Source: JBFLXN01 sp040755715 [NCBI: Candidatus Edwardsbacteria bacterium]
Lineage (GTDB): Bacteria > Edwardsbacteria > AC1 > JBFLXN01
NCBI GenBank assembly: GCA_040755715.1
Contig: JBFLXN010000115.1
Coordinates: forward strand, 1 to 8,952
DNA: 8,952 bases
Direction of reading: 5' to 3'
Shown here: one piece after another, positions 5,143 to 8,952 of the stretch
How the letters are laid out: each line of letters starts with the position of its first letter
Numbering within the stretch: position 1 is the first letter of the stretch
Program-made: the position numbers and the translations under genes
The notes under the pieces: generated by a model
What the model was told of the DNA's origin: nothing
Database searches by the model: none
Seen by the model: only the letters and a program-made list of their open reading frames with translations

Positions 5143-5182
5143 AAGTTTCTATCAATTTCAATAAATTTCTATCAGTTTCCAG
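5143..5182. repeat. Two tandem 20-bp units, decamer-based
   Basis: AAGTTTCTATCAATTTCAAT (5143-5162) is followed by AAATTTCTATCAGTTTCCAG (5163-5182), matching at 16 of 20 positions. On the other strand it reads as decamers of the GATAGAAATT/TATTGAAATT kind. It ends exactly where the DUF3795 similarity begins and so marks that gene's 5' breakpoint. Confidence 0.65.
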
Positions 5183-5442
5183 CCGACATACCTTTCTTGG
5201 GTAAATACGAACCTTTTAAGAAATCCTTAGATGGACTGGCAATACTCCGCTGCCCAAAGGGATGCAGGGGTGGAGGTGGTAATCCCTAGTGCAAAATCAG
5301 AAAATGCTGTCAAAAGAAGGATTTTTGGTCCTGTGCTGAATGCGACATAACTGAAACATGTAAGAAATTAAGTCCAATTTCCAAAGGATACAAAGATAAG
5401 AATTTAATGATTCTTGAGGCTGTGGTTAAATTAACACCCTGA
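5182..5442 (+). pseudogene. DUF3795-type cysteine-rich protein, truncated with internal TAG
   Basis: The frame reads ADIPFLGKYEPFKKSLDGLA, then LRCPKGCRGGGGNP, TAG (5287-5289), CKIRKCCQKKDFWSCAECD, then ETCKKLSPISKGYKDKN to TGA at 5440-5442. The pattern CPxGCRGGGGNPxCxIRKC...CAEC...TC is that of the DUF3795 family, small proteins with clustered cysteines likely to bind zinc; their function is unknown. The same frame remains similar on both sides of the TAG, so one nonsense change broke it. The 5' end, with the usual first cysteine cluster and start codon, is missing; the 20-bp repeats at 5143-5182 sit there. It ends 21 bases before the cyclase gene, so it was probably its operon partner. Confidence 0.75.
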
Positions 5443-5463
5443 TTTAGGGAGGCAATGAAATAA

Positions 5464-8400
5464 ATGAAGTCAAGCGGAGGAGGAAGTCTTACTTTTAATC
5501 AGGCTCTCCTTAAGACCATGCTTTCCTACATCCCTGAAAACATCACTGGCAGGATTCTAGCCAGGCCCCTGCCTTTCTCACCCAAGGGAACTCTAACTTC
5601 TGCCGCAGTGCTCTATGCGGATATCGAAGGCTTTACGGCTCTCACCGAAAGGCTCTCAACTTTAAAACAGGCCGGTGCTGAGGAGCTGACCCGAAAAGTC
5701 AATTCCTACTTTGAAAAGATGCTTTCCATCATCGAAGGCTATCAAGGGGTACTTTCTAAGTTTGGTGGAGACGCGGTCCTGGTCTTGTTTTTGGGAGAAA
5801 AAAGAAACGAGCGGGCCGCCTCAGTGGCTTATAAAATACAAGAAGCCATGAAAGAGTTTAAAGACTTCAAGATTCATTTAGGACTGACTTCAGGCGAGAT
5901 TCTTCTGGCAGAAGTAGGAGCCCAGGAGAGAAGAATCGAACAGTTGGTCAGCGGAGAAGCCGTCAATCGAGCTCTGGCCTTTGAGAAAGAGATCGAGCCA
6001 AAGCTACACTTTGAGCCGATGCCGGCCAAGGCCATTTCCCTTCCAGAAGAAAGTCAAAAGATTGAAACCTTAATCATCCGGCTCAAGCCTTATCTGCCGG
6101 AAGGGCTCTTTGAAAAAATTAAAGCTGATCCTTTCAGGCCCAGGGTGGAAGCTGAGCACAGATTAGCCACAGTCCTCTTTCTAAACCTTGAAGGATTAGA
6201 AAATATGCTTGAAACGCCGGAAGAAACCACGACGCTCTTTAACGAATATTTTCTCAGGGTTGAAAAAATAGTGGAAAAATACGGCGGCACGCTCGACAAG
6301 GTGGATGCAGGTGAAAAATTCATGATTCTCTTCGGCGCGCCCAGGGCTCACACTGATGATCCGGAGAGAGCGGTGCGGGCTGGAATGGAGCTTTTAAAAA
6401 TGACTGAAGATTTTAATAAAGCGTTTGATGTAAAATTTTCCCCCAGATGTGGCGTTTCAACCGGAAGCGTCTTTGCGGTCAATGTTGGTTCTAAAGATAG
6501 AAAAGAATATACCGTGATGGGCGATATCGTGAATTTAGCGGCCAGGGTCATGGGCCAGGCTAAAGAGGGTGAATTGCTGGCTGGCCAATCAACCTGGGCT
6601 AAAGTAAAAACGGCTGGCTTTGAAGTTGAGGAGATGCCTGAGGTTGAGCTTAAAGGCCTTAAGCCGGTTAATCTTATAAAGATTAAAGGTGAAGCCAGAG
6701 TGGTTGAAAAAGAGAAGATTCCGCTGGTTAACCGAGCTTCGGAGCTGGATTGGTTTAAGAAAAAATTAGAAGCAGGACCGCCTAAGGTCTTGATGATAGC
6801 CGGTGAGCCGGGGATCGGCAAGTCTAGGCTCTTTTTAGAAGCGGTAAAGCTGGCTGAAGAGAAAGGCTATCTAGTCTTAAAAGCCGCCTGTCCCTCCTAT
6901 GGCAAGTCCATGCTCTATCTGCCGTGGGCGGAAATAATAAAACAAATCCTAAAAATCACGGAAATCCCTAAACAGTACGCCCATTTTGCTCCGCTTTTAA
7001 ACGATATTCTGCCGGAGTTAAAGATTGAGGAAAACGAGGTCACCCGTTCTTTGGGCAGCGAGGGCAGGAAGTCCCGGCTACAGGATTTAATGGTGCATCT
7101 GCTTTCGGCTCTCAAAGGACCGCTCCTTTTAGCTTTTGAAGATCTCCACTATATGGATCAAGCCTCTTTAGAGCTTTTAGGCAAGGTGCTGGGCTCTGAG
7201 AAAATAATTGTTCTGGCTACCTATCGACCTGAAGAATTTACCTCGCCCTGGAAAGGCAGGCCAAACTACGAAGAATTAAATATTTCAGGACTTAATAAAG
7301 AAGATTGTCTGACTCTGGCCGCTAAAGTTGGAGAGACGATTGAAGCCCAAAAGCTTCCCGCCGATGTCTTTGAGAAGATCTTAAGGACAGACGGTAATCC
7401 GCTCTTTGTGAAATCAATCTTAGAGGCCGCGGCTTCAGGAGTGGAAGAAATTCCAGAGGAAGTAAAGGCGGTTCTGCTCTCCAGATTAGACCGCCTGGAT
7501 GAAGATGCCAAGGAAATTCTTGAAGTCGCCTCAGTTTTCGGCACCCGCTTTTCCCACAATCTCTTGGAGAAGGTCTATCCGTATCCGGAGGATATCAAAG
7601 AGCCGGGCCGGTGGCTGGAAGACCGGATTGAGTCTTTGAGGAAGCAGGGTTTTATCATTATCCATTCCACTTCTTTAGAAGAAGGTAAGCCAGAGTTTAT
7701 CTGGGGTTTCAGTCATGATCTGATTGCCGAGGTCGCCTATTCCAGTTTAGCTTCAGAGAGAAAGAAGAATCTTCACGAAAAAATCGGCCAAACTATAGAA
7801 ATTGAAGAAAAGACTGACCTTTTAGCCTACCACTATGAAAGAAGCGAAAATCAAGAGAAGGCCTTAGAGTACTTGATGAAGGCGGGTGACAAATGCAAGG
7901 CGGCTTATGCCAATCAGGAGGCGATTGAGTTTTATAAGAGGGCTTTAGAATTAGCAAAAGAAGTTGGAAAGAGAAGCGAGATTTTAGAAAAGATGAGCGA
8001 TATTCTTTCTTTGATTGGTAAATATGATGAGTCAATTTCTTCCTACCAGGAAGCCCTGAAACTGGTTTCTCAAATTCAAACTCCTGACCGTAAATACAAA
8101 ATCGCCGAACTCCTTAGAAAAACCGCAATAGTTTATGATAAGAAAGCCAATTATTCCAAAGCCATGGAACAACTGGAAGCAGGTTTAGCGGTGTTGGGAG
8201 AGGAGAAAGAATGTTTGGAGGCAGGCAAACTCTATGAACAAATAGGGTGGATTTATTTTAGAAGGAATGAATTAAACCAGTGTCTCGATTTTTCACAAAA
8301 GGCACTAAAGATTTTTGAAGAAAAGGAAGCTGAATCGGAAATGGGAGACGCGCTCTACCGCCTTGGAGTAGCCTACTCGGTTGATAGAAAATACGAAGAA

Positions 8401-8835
8401 GGGAATGAATATTTGCAAAAGAGTCTGGCTATTAAAGAGAAAGCAAAAGACATTTCTGGAATGGCTCGCTGTTATAATCGGTTAGGAGCCAATATCATGC
8501 AGCAAGGAGTTAAGGACATGGCCCTGGAATATCTTTACAAAGCACTGGAATTATATGAAAAAGTTGGGGATCCTAAAGGTATGGCCATGCTTCATAAAAA
8601 CATAGGAGTAGTCTATAAGAGATGGTACGAATGGGAAGAAGCGCTGCAACATTTCGAAAAAGGGTTAAAAATCTCTAAAGCCGTGGGGGATTTTTTAGAG
8701 GCGGCTGCTACGTACCATGTCTTAGGAAATGTTTTTCTTAGTAAAGGGGAGTGGGAAAAGGCGCGAGAGTATTATACTAAATGGTTACATATAAGCAAGG
8801 AGACAAGGAATTTGCAATCTGAAGCTGATATGTAG
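5464..8835 (+). CDS. Soluble adenylyl cyclase-like protein: two cyclase domains, STAND NTPase, TPR repeats
   Basis: A 1123-residue cytoplasmic protein predicted to make cAMP and to sense a signal through its large C-terminal part. Cyclase domain C1 (about 44-185) holds both metal aspartates, D53 in YADIEGFT and D103 in KFGGDAVL. C2 (about 232-408) has Asn241 in place of the first aspartate and GE284 in place of the second, but carries T350 (EYTVMGD), N357 and R361 (VNLAAR), the base-recognition and transition-state residues; K279 is a candidate purine-binding lysine. C1 lacks the arginine. One complete site should therefore form at the C1/C2 interface. The ATPase has Walker A GEPGIGKS (447-454), Walker B LLLAFED (554-560), ATYRPE (585-590) and DGNPLFVK (643-650). 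Eight or nine TPR-like repeats run from about 788 to the end. GGAGG at 5448-5452 lies 11 bases before ATG5464. The order matches human ADCY10. Nucleotide specificity (cAMP versus cGMP) is inferred. Confidence 0.9.
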   Translation: MKSSGGGSLTFNQALLKTMLSYIPENITGRILARPLPFSPKGTLTSAAVLYADIEGFTALTERLSTLKQAGAEELTRKVNSYFEKMLSIIEGYQGVLSKFGGDAVLVLFLGEKRNERAASVAYKIQEAMKEFKDFKIHLGLTSGEILLAEVGAQERRIEQLVSGEAVNRALAFEKEIEPKLHFEPMPAKAISLPEESQKIETLIIRLKPYLPEGLFEKIKADPFRPRVEAEHRLATVLFLNLEGLENMLETPEETTTLFNEYFLRVEKIVEKYGGTLDKVDAGEKFMILFGAPRAHTDDPERAVRAGMELLKMTEDFNKAFDVKFSPRCGVSTGSVFAVNVGSKDRKEYTVMGDIVNLAARVMGQAKEGELLAGQSTWAKVKTAGFEVEEMPEVELKGLKPVNLIKIKGEARVVEKEKIPLVNRASELDWFKKKLEAGPPKVLMIAGEPGIGKSRLFLEAVKLAEEKGYLVLKAACPSYGKSMLYLPWAEIIKQILKITEIPKQYAHFAPLLNDILPELKIEENEVTRSLGSEGRKSRLQDLMVHLLSALKGPLLLAFEDLHYMDQASLELLGKVLGSEKIIVLATYRPEEFTSPWKGRPNYEELNISGLNKEDCLTLAAKVGETIEAQKLPADVFEKILRTDGNPLFVKSILEAAASGVEEIPEEVKAVLLSRLDRLDEDAKEILEVASVFGTRFSHNLLEKVYPYPEDIKEPGRWLEDRIESLRKQGFIIIHSTSLEEGKPEFIWGFSHDLIAEVAYSSLASERKKNLHEKIGQTIEIEEKTDLLAYHYERSENQEKALEYLMKAGDKCKAAYANQEAIEFYKRALELAKEVGKRSEILEKMSDILSLIGKYDESISSYQEALKLVSQIQTPDRKYKIAELLRKTAIVYDKKANYSKAMEQLEAGLAVLGEEKECLEAGKLYEQIGWIYFRRNELNQCLDFSQKALKIFEEKEAESEMGDALYRLGVAYSVDRKYEEGNEYLQKSLAIKEKAKDISGMARCYNRLGANIMQQGVKDMALEYLYKALELYEKVGDPKGMAMLHKNIGVVYKRWYEWEEALQHFEKGLKISKAVGDFLEAAATYHVLGNVFLSKGEWEKAREYYTKWLHISKETRNLQSEADM

Positions 8836-8952
8836 TTACTGGTGAAGAATCAAGACTTCAATATAACTGGTTCCTGATAAGGGAAGCCAAAGTTTTTGCT
8901 CTTTGACATTTTCTATTCTTATTTTCTTTTTCCTTTGCGAGAACGATAAATT

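Noticed and set aside
4938-5204. 88-codon plus-strand ORF
   Set aside because: It is read through the palindromic element and tandem repeats, has no ribosome-binding site and shows no protein-like composition.
5287-5289. TAG read as an amino acid (pyrrolysine or reassigned code)
   Set aside because: TAG serves as the stop of the intact cyclase gene and of both FlgD-like tails, and the gene here also lacks its 5' end, so simple decay is more likely.
5080-5444. 11-bp direct repeat ACACCCTGATT at 5080-5090 and 5434-5444 flanking the DUF3795 remnant
   Set aside because: A few exact 11-base matches are expected by chance in a window this size, and nothing else supports an element bounded by them.
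3103-5463. CRISPR array
   Set aside because: Repeats are many but of different sequences, without regular spacers of 30-40 bases, and no cas-like gene is present.
6348-6821. 157-codon minus-strand ORF within the cyclase gene
   Set aside because: It is antisense to the highly conserved C2 cyclase and Walker A region and is explained as a shadow of that gene.

Overview
The window looks like accessory-rich chromosome from an uncultivated bacterium of moderate to low GC. Two remnants of a C-terminal FlgD-like/secretion-tail domain (ending TATKKMILVR and SATKKMIVIR) and a giant cyclase-ATPase-TPR protein suggest a WOR-3/Stahlbacteria-like or other FCB-group candidate phylum. This placement is inference from protein style; no rRNA or marker gene is present.

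Layout. At the left edge (1-125) a minus-strand gene begins and runs out of the window. It has a promoter, a strong ribosome-binding site and a duplicated 25-bp motif, possibly the end of an insertion sequence. Divergent from it, a near-consensus promoter (142-171) drives a class A penicillin-binding protein (178-2283), apparently as a leaderless mRNA. An inverted repeat of the CAGGAT type separates it from a ZIP-family metal transporter (2380-3102).

From 3103 to 5463 the region is a graveyard of gene fragments and short repeats. In order it holds: palindromic repeats; the last ~70 codons of an EamA/DMT transporter; a small unknown protein (3961-4215) that overlaps the start of a dCTP deaminase gene; that dcd gene broken after ~40 codons and joined through repeats to a FlgD-like tail; a second tail remnant; a terminator-like RNA structure; GTAG-flanked palindromes resembling REP/REPIN elements; and a DUF3795-type cysteine-rich gene with a missing 5' end and an internal stop.

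The right part (5464-8835) is one 1123-residue protein: two class III cyclase domains, a STAND-type NTPase and TPR repeats. This is the architecture of mammalian soluble adenylyl cyclase. The catalytic residues are split so that the first cyclase domain carries the two metal aspartates and the second carries the Thr/Asn/Arg set, predicting one working site and one degenerate site.

The intact genes serve different jobs (cell-wall synthesis, metal transport, cAMP-type signalling) and do not form one pathway. I do not see a complete new defence or mobile system. The most unusual signals are the REPIN-like palindrome family, the repeat-mediated dcd/FlgD chimera, the leaderless PBP promoter and the sAC-like cyclase.
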